Positions 43,721-52,585 of a stretch of 64,000 bases of DNA are shown here, piece by piece; position 1 is the stretch's first letter, and every line of letters starts with the position of its first letter. The position numbers and the translations under genes are program-made. The notes beneath the pieces were generated by a model. It saw only the letters and a list, made by a program, of their open reading frames with translations. It searched no databases and was not told the origin of the DNA. This DNA comes from an uncultured Bacteroidota bacterium (GTDB lineage Bacteria > Bacteroidota > Bacteroidia > Bacteroidales > P3). The stretch spans positions 18,626 to 82,625 of the forward strand of contig CADAQX010000017.1 in the NCBI GenBank assembly GCA_902790215.1, given 5' to 3'.

Positions 43721-45310
43721 ATGAAAATGAAGAAAGTTCTATTATCTCTATTGGCTTTTGTGTCAATAGTTGGTCTATTGTCATTGACTTCTTGCAAAAA
43801 AGAGGAGGCCGGCAATGGCCAGTTCACCGCCACAATGGAGTCCTGCACCAGCCAGGACGGCAAGACCGTCCTCAACGGCACAAACCTTAATTGGGAACCC
43901 AATGACCTTGTAACTATTTATGGTGTTGGCGGTATAGGTTATTATTTCGCTAATCCACAGACTCCGGCTACTGTTGCTGCTTTTGTCTATAGTGGGTTCG
44001 AGCACGAGATTTCAGCTCCCTGCCGTGCTTACTATCCATATAATCTTACCTATGACGGGGTACACATCCAGCTTCCCGCCACACAGACATATGTGGAGGG
44101 TTCAATGATTGGTTTTCCCATGTATGCCGAGAGCAACACCAACATGCTTGCTTTCCGCAACCTCTGCGGTGCATTGAAATTGCACCTCACCAAAGCCAAT
44201 ACCAGCATCACTGCGATAGGCGTCACTGCCAACAGCCAGATTAACGGTACGTTCACCCTTAACTACAATAATGGAGACCCCGTGCTGATTGGTAGCAGTG
44301 CCGCTACTTCGGCTCCATCCCCCAGCACCACGCTCAGATGTGTCACAGCGCAGTCCATTGACAACGGTGCCGACTTCTTTATCTATTTGCCCGCTGGTAA
44401 TTATACTGGACTTGAGATAGATGTGCTCAGCGATGATGGACGTTATTGCATAAAGACTGCTAATGTTACAATCCCAGTCGCCCGTAGCCGTTACACAACT
44501 ATCACTTTGGGTGAGAATGACCTTAATTTCATCACTCCGCCTTCACATGAAAACCAGTCTGGCTTTTTTTCGGTGAGTGAAACACAGCAGGTACGCTTCT
44601 CTCAGGGTAATTTGCAGTATCAGGTTAGCACAAATACATGGCGTTTTGCCTTACACCAGTACGACTTCATAGGTTATAGCAATAGCAATATTAGTTCTAC
44701 CCACTATGATGGTTGGATTGACCTTTTCGGCTGGGGAACAGGGAATAACCCTATGCTCTCTTCTACAGACCTTGCGGATTACAGTACTTTTGTCGACTGG
44801 GGTGATAATGCTATTTCCAATGGTGGTAACATTGCCAACATGTGGCGTACGCTTACTTCGGATGAGTTGCTCTATCTGCTGAATTACCGCACAAACAGCA
44901 CTAATCTTGGAACTGCTAACGCACGCTATGCCCAGGGTACCGTGAACAACATCCATGGCGTTATTCTGTTTCCCGACGGTTATGTCCATCCGGCGTGTGT
45001 AGCTGCGCCCGTTGGTATTAATCAACAAAATTCCGGCGGATGGGATGGCAATGTGTACACACTCAATCAATGGTCTCTGATGGAGGCTGCAGGGGCAGTG
45101 TTTCTGCCTGCAGCTGGCTATCGTACTCCACCATCAGTTGTTGGTAATTTTGGCGGGGTTGGCAGTTATTGGACTTCATCAACTTTTGAAGCCGGTGGTA
45201 GGACTATTGTTAGCTACCTCAGGTTTTCTAATAGCTACCTTTTTATAGGTGGATCCTATACTGATTTTAGTATGGGTTTTTCTGTGCGCCTTGTTCAGGA
45301 TAATGAATGA
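43721..45310 (+). CDS. Fimbrillin/FISUMP-like lipoprotein
   Basis: A 529-residue lipoprotein (lipobox LTSC, Cys26). Residues about 35-270 form a beta-rich domain with the fimbrillin family feel (SWE/NWEPNDLVTIYG; TFTLNYNNGDP). From about 290 a second domain begins with GFFSVSETQQVRFSQGNLQY, the conserved opening of a large Bacteroidales FISUMP-type domain, with GWIDLFGWGTG near 335 and the closing GFSVRLVQD near 520. It is likely a surface or periplasmic protein, maybe a pilus tip or adhesive protein; no ligand is known. The lipoprotein and the 59-residue ORF form one unit ended by the palindrome at 45332. Confidence 0.82.
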   Translation: MKMKKVLLSLLAFVSIVGLLSLTSCKKEEAGNGQFTATMESCTSQDGKTVLNGTNLNWEPNDLVTIYGVGGIGYYFANPQTPATVAAFVYSGFEHEISAPCRAYYPYNLTYDGVHIQLPATQTYVEGSMIGFPMYAESNTNMLAFRNLCGALKLHLTKANTSITAIGVTANSQINGTFTLNYNNGDPVLIGSSAATSAPSPSTTLRCVTAQSIDNGADFFIYLPAGNYTGLEIDVLSDDGRYCIKTANVTIPVARSRYTTITLGENDLNFITPPSHENQSGFFSVSETQQVRFSQGNLQYQVSTNTWRFALHQYDFIGYSNSNISSTHYDGWIDLFGWGTGNNPMLSSTDLADYSTFVDWGDNAISNGGNIANMWRTLTSDELLYLLNYRTNSTNLGTANARYAQGTVNNIHGVILFPDGYVHPACVAAPVGINQQNSGGWDGNVYTLNQWSLMEAAGAVFLPAAGYRTPPSVVGNFGGVGSYWTSSTFEAGGRTIVSYLRFSNSYLFIGGSYTDFSMGFSVRLVQDNE

Positions 45311-45331
45311 GTGATTCTCTTGTAAATACTT

Positions 45332-45364
45332 GTTGCGGGCGGCAATTGCCGCCCGCAACTTTTG
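45332..45364 (+). terminator. Strong terminator after the lipoprotein
   Basis: A perfect palindrome of 14 plus 14 bases (GTTGCGGGCGGCAA and its complement) followed by TTTT. Confidence 0.9.
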
Positions 45365-45479
45365 TTGTGCGGAGGGGCAATAAAAGCGGGGGATTGGCGT
45401 TTAATAGTTGTGAGTTGAAAGTTGAGATGACCGATTATTAAACTAGAGCCTATAACGAGAAAAATAAAAATAGAAGACT

Positions 45480-46850
45480 ATGAAGAAAACACTACTGACT
45501 GTTTTGTGCTTGGCGGTGGCCTTGGGGGCAGCTGCGCAGGATGACAAGGAGGCAAAGCCTGACAAGGTGAAGATTAAGCCTTACGGTTTTGTGAGGAATT
45601 ATTTCAATTTCGACACCCGCAATACCTATACGGTTGTGGGCGGCGAGTACAACATGATTCCGTATGACGAGAAGTGGAACGGCACCCCGGCACAGTGTGA
45701 TGCCATGGGTGTGGAGCGCGTGGACTTGAATGCCGTGCCACATGCCAGCTTCCAAGCGTTGACGACACGGTTCGGTTTGGCTTTGGAAGGTCCCAAGGTG
45801 ATGGGGGCAGCCACCAGCGGAAAGGTGGAGGCCGACTTTGGCGGCTTCGGCACAACGAACACTGTGCTGCGCCTTCGATTGGCATATTTGAAACTGCATT
45901 GGGCCAACAGCATGGGTTTGTCGCAGGATTTGTTGGTAGGCCAGTATTGGCATCCGCTGAGTGGCGACATCATGCCTGAGGTGCTGGGCATGGCGTCGGG
46001 AGCTCCTTTCCGCGCCCACAGCCGCACGCCTCAGCTGACCTATACCGTTGCCAGGAATGGCTTCGGCATTACAGCCTCCGCGCTGTATCAGCTGCAGTAT
46101 ATGTACAACGGCCCGTCGTATTCCAACGGCGTGTGGAGCAGTGTCGCCAGCACGGATTTTGCACTCCGTGCGCTGGTGCCTGAAGCCTTCATGGGCATTC
46201 AGTATCGCGGCGACCGCATATATACGCAGTTGGGCAGCACCTGCCAGTCGCTGAAACCCCGGACAGTAGGATACAAGACCGTGGATGTGGACGGAACACC
46301 GACCACCATTGCTACTCCAGTGAACGAATGGCTGACCACTTTTTCACCGACTTTCTATTTCCAGTATGTTGATAAGAGCATTTCGCTCAAGTACAGGTTT
46401 ATCTACGCCCAGAATACCAGTCATGTGAACCAGTTGAACGGATACGGTGTGACAGGTGTGGCAGCAGACGGCTCGTGGGAATACGCTCCGTTGCGTGCAG
46501 CCATCAGCTATCTGAATGCCGCCGTGGGCAGCAAGTACCGCTTTAATATGTTTATGGGCTACATGAAGAATCTGGGAGCCGGAAAGGATTTATACGACTT
46601 CGGCACAGCCCAGGCTGCACGGTATTTGATATTCATGAAGGGAGGTGATAATTTCACTCATCTGAACAGTGTGTGGCGTTTTGCTCCGTCGCTGAGCTAT
46701 AATTTGCCGCATTTCAATCTGGGTATTGAATATGAATGGACAGCCTGTACGTTTGGCGACCAGGCCAGTAATGGCAAGGTGCTGCTCAACGACAACCTGC
46801 ACATGGTGCAGAACCAGCGTGTGTGCCTGCTGGTGAAGTATAATTTCTAA
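45480..46850 (+). CDS. Outer-membrane beta-barrel porin (DcaP-like)
   Basis: A 456-residue protein with a signal peptide (cleavage near AAAQ, residue 20). A run of alternating beta-strands follows, beginning KIKPYGFVRNYFNFDTRNTY, with aromatic girdles, and the last residue is Phe (LLVKYNF), the usual barrel signature. The N-terminal strand and length recall DcaP-type trimeric porins. Substrate is unknown. Its stop overlaps that of truB on the other strand by four bases, so the two are tightly convergent. Confidence 0.72.
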   Translation: MKKTLLTVLCLAVALGAAAQDDKEAKPDKVKIKPYGFVRNYFNFDTRNTYTVVGGEYNMIPYDEKWNGTPAQCDAMGVERVDLNAVPHASFQALTTRFGLALEGPKVMGAATSGKVEADFGGFGTTNTVLRLRLAYLKLHWANSMGLSQDLLVGQYWHPLSGDIMPEVLGMASGAPFRAHSRTPQLTYTVARNGFGITASALYQLQYMYNGPSYSNGVWSSVASTDFALRALVPEAFMGIQYRGDRIYTQLGSTCQSLKPRTVGYKTVDVDGTPTTIATPVNEWLTTFSPTFYFQYVDKSISLKYRFIYAQNTSHVNQLNGYGVTGVAADGSWEYAPLRAAISYLNAAVGSKYRFNMFMGYMKNLGAGKDLYDFGTAQAARYLIFMKGGDNFTHLNSVWRFAPSLSYNLPHFNLGIEYEWTACTFGDQASNGKVLLNDNLHMVQNQRVCLLVKYNF

Positions 46851-47647
46851 GCTAAAAATTGCTCTACGTCTTCGAGGGCGACTGCATTCGTAAGGGTGTA
46901 GTCGCCTACTTGTTCACGTCGCAGGGTAGAGAGGAAGGCACCGCTGTCGAGTGCCATGCCCAGGTCTCGGGCGATGCTGCGGATGTAGGTGCCTTTGCCA
47001 CATTTGATTCGGAAATCAATCTGTGGCAGATGGGATGGTACAGTGCCTTGAGGGTGGTCATAGAGGTGCAATGCATCGGGCGACGTGGACTGTGGCGCCA
47101 CGGGCTCGTTTGCGGCATCAGGGTTGCCGGGACGGAATGCTGTGATGTCGAATTCGTAAATCCGCACGGCTTTCGGGGTGGGCAAAGGAGCCTCTTCGCC
47201 AGTGTCTGTCTGTCGTGCGTATTGGTAAGCCCGCTGCCCATTTATCTTTACGGCACTGAACAGGGGCGGCACCTGCTCTATAGTGCCTGTAAACTGCGGC
47301 AGGATAGATTGAAGCAGGGCAGGGGTGATGTGGGCAAAGGGATAGTAGTTGTCTATTGCACGTTCCAGGTCGTAGCAGGGTGTGGTGGCGCCCAGCACCA
47401 TGGTGCCGGTATAGACTTTGTCACCGTCCTGCAGCTCATTGATGCGTTTGGTGGCTTTGCCCACACACACAAGGAGGAGGCCTGTTGCCAGCGGGTCGAG
47501 CGTTCCGGCATGGCCTATCTTGAATTTCTTTAAACCATAGAGGTTACGGATAGTGGACTTGACCTTGTTGACGGCTTGGAAGGAGGTCCACTGGCGGGGT
47601 TTGTCGATGGGGATGACTATGCCCCCAAGCAGTTCTTCCTGTGTCAT
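46847..47647 (-). CDS. truB: tRNA pseudouridine(55) synthase
   Basis: A 266-residue enzyme that makes pseudouridine 55 in the T arm of tRNA. It has IPIDKPRQWTS, the catalytic GHAGTLDPLATG with Asp51, the KVY motif and the C-terminal CGKGTYIRSIARDLG motif. The N-terminus is standard. Its ATG overlaps the uppP stop by one base, so it is the last gene of the ftsX-DUF3098-uppP-truB unit. Confidence 0.95.
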   Translation of the reverse strand: MTQEELLGGIVIPIDKPRQWTSFQAVNKVKSTIRNLYGLKKFKIGHAGTLDPLATGLLLVCVGKATKRINELQDGDKVYTGTMVLGATTPCYDLERAIDNYYPFAHITPALLQSILPQFTGTIEQVPPLFSAVKINGQRAYQYARQTDTGEEAPLPTPKAVRIYEFDITAFRPGNPDAANEPVAPQSTSPDALHLYDHPQGTVPSHLPQIDFRIKCGKGTYIRSIARDLGMALDSGAFLSTLRREQVGDYTLTNAVALEDVEQFLA

Positions 47648-48450
47648 CAGAGCATCGGAAGCACAATGGCCAGTATACCTACAATGGTGCAGTAGAGGGC
47701 GAACCAGATCAGTTTGCCTTTCTTGACAATGTTAATCATCCATTTGCAGGCGATGCAGCCGCTGATGAATGCGGCAAGGAAGCCGACGACCAAGGAGAGC
47801 GTGGGCAGGCCGGCCATGGCGGTGCTGACGCCTACCTCGGCCATGTCCTTGGCATCGAGCAGGGCTTCGCCCAGGATAGGAGGAATGACCATGAGGAACG
47901 AGAACTGAGCCAGTTTCTCTTTCTTGTTGCCCAGCAACAGGCCGGTGGCGATGGTACTGCCTGAGCGCGACAGGCCGGGCAGGACGGCGACGGCTTGCGC
48001 TATGCCGATGACAAAAGCGTGCCACGGTGAGATGTTTTCACGCTGGCGGGGTTTTGCCCAGTAGGAGAATGCCAGGAGAGTGGCTGTGACGAGGAGGCAA
48101 ATGCCCACCACAAGCAGACCGCTGCCGAAGACCTCTTCGACCTTATCCTTGAACAGGAATCCCACAATGGCCACGGGTATCATGGAGATAAGGATGTTGA
48201 CTATATATTTGGTGCCTTCGTTCCATTTCCATTTGAAGAGGTCTTGGAAGAGCCACACAATCTCGCGCCACAAGATGACGCAGGTGCTGAGCACGGTGGC
48301 CACGTGGACGGCTACGGTAAAGGCAAGGTTTTCCTCGCCGTTGAGGCCGAAGAGGTAGGCACCGATGGTGAGGTGTCCGCTGCTGCTGACGGGCAGGTAT
48401 TCGGTGAGTCCTTGGATAAGACCAAGAATCAGGGCTTCAAACCATTCCAT
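47647..48450 (-). CDS. uppP: Undecaprenyl-diphosphatase
   Basis: A 267-residue inner-membrane enzyme that recycles undecaprenyl pyrophosphate for peptidoglycan and glycan export. It has the N-terminal [23 protein letters not shown] motif with the conserved Glu and Ser/His, the [16 protein letters not shown] motif, and eight or so membrane segments. Length is normal. It also goes by bacA. It starts 24 bases after the DUF3098 stop. Confidence 0.95.
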   Translation of the reverse strand: MEWFEALILGLIQGLTEYLPVSSSGHLTIGAYLFGLNGEENLAFTVAVHVATVLSTCVILWREIVWLFQDLFKWKWNEGTKYIVNILISMIPVAIVGFLFKDKVEEVFGSGLLVVGICLLVTATLLAFSYWAKPRQRENISPWHAFVIGIAQAVAVLPGLSRSGSTIATGLLLGNKKEKLAQFSFLMVIPPILGEALLDAKDMAEVGVSTAMAGLPTLSLVVGFLAAFISGCIACKWMINIVKKGKLIWFALYCTIVGILAIVLPML

Positions 48451-48474
48451 AGAAAATATCGAGTATTAAGAATG

Positions 48475-48744
48475 TTATTGTTCGTTTCTTTTCCCGTTGT
48501 ACATGATGGCCACAATCTCGGCTATGAGACCCAGGATGATTAGGATGGGCGCGACATAGAGTCGGCGGCTGTCGAACATGGCAGGATTGAAGACGTTGGG
48601 GTCGTCGCTGCCGCCACCGCTGAGAAAGATGTAACCTAATGCCAGCAGTACGATGCCGACAAGCATGATGATATAGTTGATTTTGCCGAAGACAAAGGTG
48701 AACGGGCTGTTGCTTTCGTTGTTTTTATTGATTTCTTTTGCCAT
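48475..48744 (-). CDS. DUF3098 two-helix membrane protein
   Basis: An 89-residue protein with two transmembrane helices (residues about 24-43 and 66-83) and the conserved middle SGGGSDDPNVFNPAMFDSRR. It matches DUF3098, which in Bacteroidetes sits between ftsX and uppP. The function is unknown; position suggests envelope assembly or division. Confidence 0.88.
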   Translation of the reverse strand: MAKEINKNNESNSPFTFVFGKINYIIMLVGIVLLALGYIFLSGGGSDDPNVFNPAMFDSRRLYVAPILIILGLIAEIVAIMYNGKRNEQ

Positions 48745-48778
48745 GATTATTATGTTTTGATAGGGTGTTACGGATTGA

Positions 48779-49654
48779 TTAACGGTTGCGGTTCAGGTAG
48801 CGGCGGACGGCGAAGAGTGTGGAGAAGTAGGAGAGTATGACGCCTAGCAGGATGATGACCACTGCGATGCCGGCGTACCACAGCATGTGCGAGTTGTTGA
48901 GCAGGTCGAGGCCTTGCAGCGACTGGTTGAAGACCCCAGTGGCGATGGCCAGCACAAGGATGGCGATGATGGCGCCAAGGAGACCGTACCAGATGCTGCG
49001 TATCAGGAAGGGATGGGCGATAAAGCCGCTTTTGGCTCCGACAAGCTGCATGGTGCGGATGGTGTCGCGCTGGGCATAGAGTGCAATGCTGATGGTGCTG
49101 CGTATCATAAGAATGCTGATGATGATGAGCAGCGCCATGAAGATGATGAGAAACCAGGTGACTTTGTAGAATACATCGTTCAGTTCGTTGACAATATTCT
49201 CTTGATATGCCACCCCGATGACACCATCGAGTTCGCTCACATCAGCGGTGAAGCGGGCGATGCTCTCGGCTCTTGCCTCAGGGCGGGTGTCGGGCATATA
49301 GTCGGCTCGCAGGTTGACCATCATGGATGGGTAGAGGGGATTGTAGCCGATGAAGCCTACAAAGTCGTCGTCAAGGTCTTCGGTGAAGATTTCCGCTGCC
49401 TTTTGCCGGGAGATGTAGTCGACATGTTTGACATAGGAAATGGCTTCGATTTGAGTCTGAAGGATGGCGGCGTCTGCGTCGGAGATATCGTTGACGAGGT
49501 CTACTTTGAACGTGATGCGTTCCTGCATGTCATGGGAGGCGCGATAGGTGTGGTATTCCACCATCAGGCAAAGCCCAAGAAGGAATAGCACCAATGTGAT
49601 GCTCAACACCGTGGAGGTGTGTGTCTCCCACAGATTGACCTTGCTTTTACTCAT
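48779..49654 (-). CDS. ftsX: Cell division protein FtsX
   Basis: A 291-residue permease-like protein with four membrane segments (one near 18-38 and three in the C-terminal third near 165-280) and a periplasmic domain between them. It works with FtsE to drive septal peptidoglycan hydrolase activity. The FtsX family match includes IRTMQLVGAKSGFI and the extracellular loop with SYVKHVDYISRQKA. ftsE itself is not visible here. It is the first gene of the truB-uppP unit. Confidence 0.9.
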   Translation of the reverse strand: MSKSKVNLWETHTSTVLSITLVLFLLGLCLMVEYHTYRASHDMQERITFKVDLVNDISDADAAILQTQIEAISYVKHVDYISRQKAAEIFTEDLDDDFVGFIGYNPLYPSMMVNLRADYMPDTRPEARAESIARFTADVSELDGVIGVAYQENIVNELNDVFYKVTWFLIIFMALLIIISILMIRSTISIALYAQRDTIRTMQLVGAKSGFIAHPFLIRSIWYGLLGAIIAILVLAIATGVFNQSLQGLDLLNNSHMLWYAGIAVVIILLGVILSYFSTLFAVRRYLNRNR

Positions 49655-49659
49655 GGCTG

Positions 49660-49828
49660 TGTTTTTTATTGCTTGAATGCTTGATTGTGTTACTTCGTGA
49701 CGTTGTTTAGGCTCGGCATAGTGAGCAAGCTCCCTCTGCTCTCACCCTGTACAACGTTAATGATTGAGTGAATGTTTGAGGGTTTTAAGGTTTTAGGGAT
49801 TGCTCAATTCACCATTCACAATTCACAA
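49660..49828. repeat. Degenerate repeat tract before dnaN's stop
   Basis: Contains TTGCTTGAATGCTTGATTG, TTAATGATTGAGTGAATG, and TTTAAGGTTTTAGGG units followed by ACCATTCACAATTCACAATT. The gap between dnaN and ftsX is only this tract and a small unique part (49690-49750). Confidence 0.6.
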
Positions 49829-50968
49829 TTAGTTTGCAAGCATGACCGGCATGACCAACATGAGGATGTCTTCGGGGCTGTCCTGCTCGTCGGTGACGGG
49901 GAAGATAATGCCGGCACGGCTGGGATGCGACATCTCGATGAGTATCTGCTCTGTGTCGATGTTGGAAACCATCTCTGTGAGGAATTTGGCGTTGAAGCCA
50001 ATCTCCATGGGGTCGCCTTCATACTGGCAGGGAAGCTTCTCGCTGGCATCGTTGGAGAATTCGAGGTCTTCGGCACTGACCACAAGCTCGTTTGCTTGAA
50101 TAGAGAGTCGGATTTGGTGCGAGGCTTGGTTGGCGAAGAGGCTTACGCGGCGCAAGGTGTTGAGGAACGAGTTGCGGTCGATGGTCAGTTTGTTGGGGTT
50201 CTCTTTCGGGATGGCGGCATCGTAGTTGGGGTAGCGTCCCTCAACCAGGCGGCAGATGATGTTGAAATTGTCGAAAGTGAAGAAGGCATTGGTGTTGTTG
50301 TAGTCGAGCTGGACATCCATCTCCTCTTTGTGCGAAGCCAGGATGTTACGCATCATCACTACCGGTTTGCGCGGCAGGATGAAGGAGACGGGAGTGTCGC
50401 TTTTCACGTCGTTGCGGCGATAGCGCACCAGCTTGTGGGCATCGGTGGCCACGAAAGTGATGTGCTCAGTGTTAATCTCGCACAGGATGCCGCTCATCTG
50501 CTGGCGCAGCTCATCGGTGGAGGCAGCGAAGGCTGTCTTGCTCACAGCGTTGACCAGAAGGCTGCTGGAGAGGGTTATGCTTGTCGTGTCGCGGGGCTCG
50601 GGCATGGAGGGGAAGGTCTCGGGGTTCTTGCCGGCCAGACGGTATTTGCCCTCGCCCGAAACGATGCTGATGGCGTAGGTGGAGTCGTCGACATTGAATG
50701 TCAGGGGCACGTCGTCAAGACTCTTCACGATGTCCAGCAACAGCTTGGAGGGGACGGCGATGTCGGTAAGACCGGTGATGTTGCCGGTTTCAACCTCGAT
50801 TTTAGAAATGAGGGTGGTCTCCAGGTCGGTGGCGCGTATGGTCAGCATTCCATCGTCGAGGTGGAAATGAAAACAGTTGATGATAGGCACGGTGTTGTTG
50901 TTTGTCAGCACACCGCTAAGCGACTGTATCTGCTTGGAGAATAACAGACTGTTGATGATGAATTTCAT
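49829..50968 (-). CDS. dnaN: DNA polymerase III beta subunit (sliding clamp)
   Basis: A 379-residue ring-forming clamp with three repeated domains. Typical marks include GMLTIRATDLETTL in domain 1, RRVSLFANQASHQIRLSIQ in the middle and the clamp end SHPSRAGIIFPVTDEQDSPEDILMLVMPVMLAN. Length is normal. It tethers DNA polymerase to the template. It stands alone with its own promoter and is not next to dnaA, unlike many Gram-positives but as in several Bacteroidetes. Confidence 0.95.
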   Translation of the reverse strand: MKFIINSLLFSKQIQSLSGVLTNNNTVPIINCFHFHLDDGMLTIRATDLETTLISKIEVETGNITGLTDIAVPSKLLLDIVKSLDDVPLTFNVDDSTYAISIVSGEGKYRLAGKNPETFPSMPEPRDTTSITLSSSLLVNAVSKTAFAASTDELRQQMSGILCEINTEHITFVATDAHKLVRYRRNDVKSDTPVSFILPRKPVVMMRNILASHKEEMDVQLDYNNTNAFFTFDNFNIICRLVEGRYPNYDAAIPKENPNKLTIDRNSFLNTLRRVSLFANQASHQIRLSIQANELVVSAEDLEFSNDASEKLPCQYEGDPMEIGFNAKFLTEMVSNIDTEQILIEMSHPSRAGIIFPVTDEQDSPEDILMLVMPVMLAN

Positions 50969-51016
50969 ATCTTTGACACTTGTTTATTATCAGAAAGGTA
51001 TACACATTTAGAATTG

Positions 51017-51024
51017 CAAAGATA
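51017..51024 (-). promoter_or_regulatory. TAnnTTTG promoter element for dnaN
   Basis: TATCTTTG on the minus strand about 50 bases before the dnaN start. Confidence 0.6.
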
Positions 51025-51103
51025 ATACATATTTTCCAATTATTGTTTTTTTCCAGTGGAAAAACTTTTCAACAATTGTTGATTATCCGCAGGAACGGGG
51101 TGG

Positions 51104-51475
51104 TCAGTCGAGCGAATAGCACACCCCTTCGGGCAGGTCCAGGCTGTAGTGGTAGTTGCAGTAGGCTTTCGAGTACTTGTCGTCAAGGTACATGGTGCCG
51201 CTGATTTTGTCACCGTCATGGTAGCGGTAGCGTGTACGATAGATGATGACACAGTTGTGGAAAGTTTGATTGTTCCCGCTGCTGTAGTCCTTGCCGATAG
51301 AATCGGGTGTTGTCAACGAAACCACGTAGCCGAAGTCCATCTCGGAGATGCTGGCGGTGGCCAGGGTGCATTGCAGGTAGCCGCAAACGGTGCCGGAAAA
51401 AGGAAAAGTGTCGGCTTTCTTCTTGCAGCCACACAACAACAGGGGCAAGAGGATGATTAAAAGATACTTCTTCAT
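51104..51475 (-). CDS. Small lipoprotein of unknown function
   Basis: A 123-residue protein with a lipoprotein signal (lipobox LLLC/LCGC, Cys near 15-17), followed by a beta-rich mature part with several Tyr (VIIYRTRYRYHDGDKISG). It lies 24 bases downstream of dapD on the same strand, so it may share its transcript. I do not recognise a family. Confidence 0.65.
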   Translation of the reverse strand: MKKYLLIILLPLLLCGCKKKADTFPFSGTVCGYLQCTLATASISEMDFGYVVSLTTPDSIGKDYSSGNNQTFHNCVIIYRTRYRYHDGDKISGTMYLDDKYSKAYCNYHYSLDLPEGVCYSLD

Positions 51476-51499
51476 AATTCTAATTGTCGTTTCTCTTGT

Positions 51500-52318
51500 T
51501 TATACACTGACATTATAGTCGCGCAGGGCGGCGTTGAGGGAGGTCTTCTTGTCGGTCGATTCCGAGCGGCGGCCGATAATCAGAGCGCAGGCCACCTGAA
51601 AGTCGCCTGCCGGGAAATGCTTTGTGTAGCTGCCGGGAATGACAATGCTCCGTGCCGGCACGCGGCCTTTCATGGTGACAGGCTCCGGACCCGTGACGTC
51701 GATGATGTGGGTGCTTGCTGTGATAACGGTGTTGGCGCCCAGCACGGCCTCCTCCTCCACCAGCACACCCTCCACAATAATACAGCGGCTGCCGATAAAG
51801 CAGTGGTCCTCGACAATGACAGGGGCGGCCTGTACGGGCTCAAGCACCCCGCCGATGCCGACACCTCCGCTGAGGTGCACATGCTTGCCTATCTGGGCGC
51901 AGCTGCCTACAGTGGCCCAAGTGTCCACCATGGTGCCGCTGTCCACATAGGCGCCGATGTTGACATACGAGGGCATCATCACCACGCCGGGCGCCAGGTA
52001 GGCACCGTAACGCGCCACAGCATGGGGAACCACCCGGACTCCCTGGGCGGCATAGCCGTGCTTGAGGGCTATCTTGTCGTGGAACTCAAAGGGACTGCAC
52101 TCCATGGTCTCCATGTCGTTGATGGGGAAATAGAGAATCACCGCCTTCTTGAGCCACTCGTTCACCTGCCATACCCCGTCAATTTTCTCGGCAATACGCA
52201 GATGCCCTTTGTCCAGCATCTCCACCGCCTCGCGTATGGTGTCTTGTATGCTTCTGTCTTTGAGCAGTTCACGGTCGTTCCATGCCTGTTCAATCAGTTG
52301 TTTTTTCTCTGTGTTCAT
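51500..52318 (-). CDS. dapD: Tetrahydrodipicolinate N-succinyltransferase
   Basis: A 272-residue enzyme that succinylates tetrahydrodipicolinate, the committed step of the succinylase route to meso-diaminopimelate and lysine. It has the helical N-terminal domain and then a left-handed beta-helix of hexapeptides (ARYGAYLAPGVVMMPSYVNIGAYVDSG and onward), with the conserved MVDTWATVGSCAQIG and the C-terminal SIVIPGSYTKHFPAG. I use ATG 52318 (MNTEKKQL); the in-frame codons to 52372 would run through the promoter. Family length is near 275. Confidence 0.94.
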   Translation of the reverse strand: MNTEKKQLIEQAWNDRELLKDRSIQDTIREAVEMLDKGHLRIAEKIDGVWQVNEWLKKAVILYFPINDMETMECSPFEFHDKIALKHGYAAQGVRVVPHAVARYGAYLAPGVVMMPSYVNIGAYVDSGTMVDTWATVGSCAQIGKHVHLSGGVGIGGVLEPVQAAPVIVEDHCFIGSRCIIVEGVLVEEEAVLGANTVITASTHIIDVTGPEPVTMKGRVPARSIVIPGSYTKHFPAGDFQVACALIIGRRSESTDKKTSLNAALRDYNVSV

Positions 52319-52323
52319 GACTG

Positions 52324-52331
52324 CAAAAATA
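52324..52331 (-). promoter_or_regulatory. TAnnTTTG promoter element for dapD
   Basis: TATTTTTG on the minus strand immediately upstream of the chosen start, implying a very short leader. Confidence 0.6.
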
Positions 52332-52394
52332 CAAAAAATAATTGAATCACGGCCTTTTTTATCAACAGACAAAATAAAACACCCCTTTTTGCGT

Positions 52395-52580
52395 TAAAAA
52401 AGTTGAAAGTTGAAAATGTGTGAATGTGTAAACGTGTTTGATGGTTTTAGGGGAGAAAGGTTTTAAGGTTTTAGTGTATCAAACCCTTAAACCCTTAAAC
52501 CTTTAAACCCTCAAATTAACGAATTAACACATTAACAAAATAACGTATCCAATTCTCAACTCTCAACTCTCAACATAAAA
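52395..52580. repeat. Mixed short-period repeat tract
   Basis: AAAAGTTGAAAGTTGAAAATG, TTTTAAGGTTTTAG, AAACCCTTAAACCCTTAAACC, TTAACGAATTAACACATTAAC and CAATTCTCAACTCTCAACTC units in a row; the outer arms are complementary. It fills the gap ahead of the secreted protein at 52586. Confidence 0.7.
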
Positions 52581-52585
52581 GAGCA

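Noticed and set aside
50969-51103. Possible replication origin next to dnaN
   Set aside because: There is one loose TTATCCGCA-like match and an AT-rich stretch, but no dnaA gene and no cluster of DnaA boxes.
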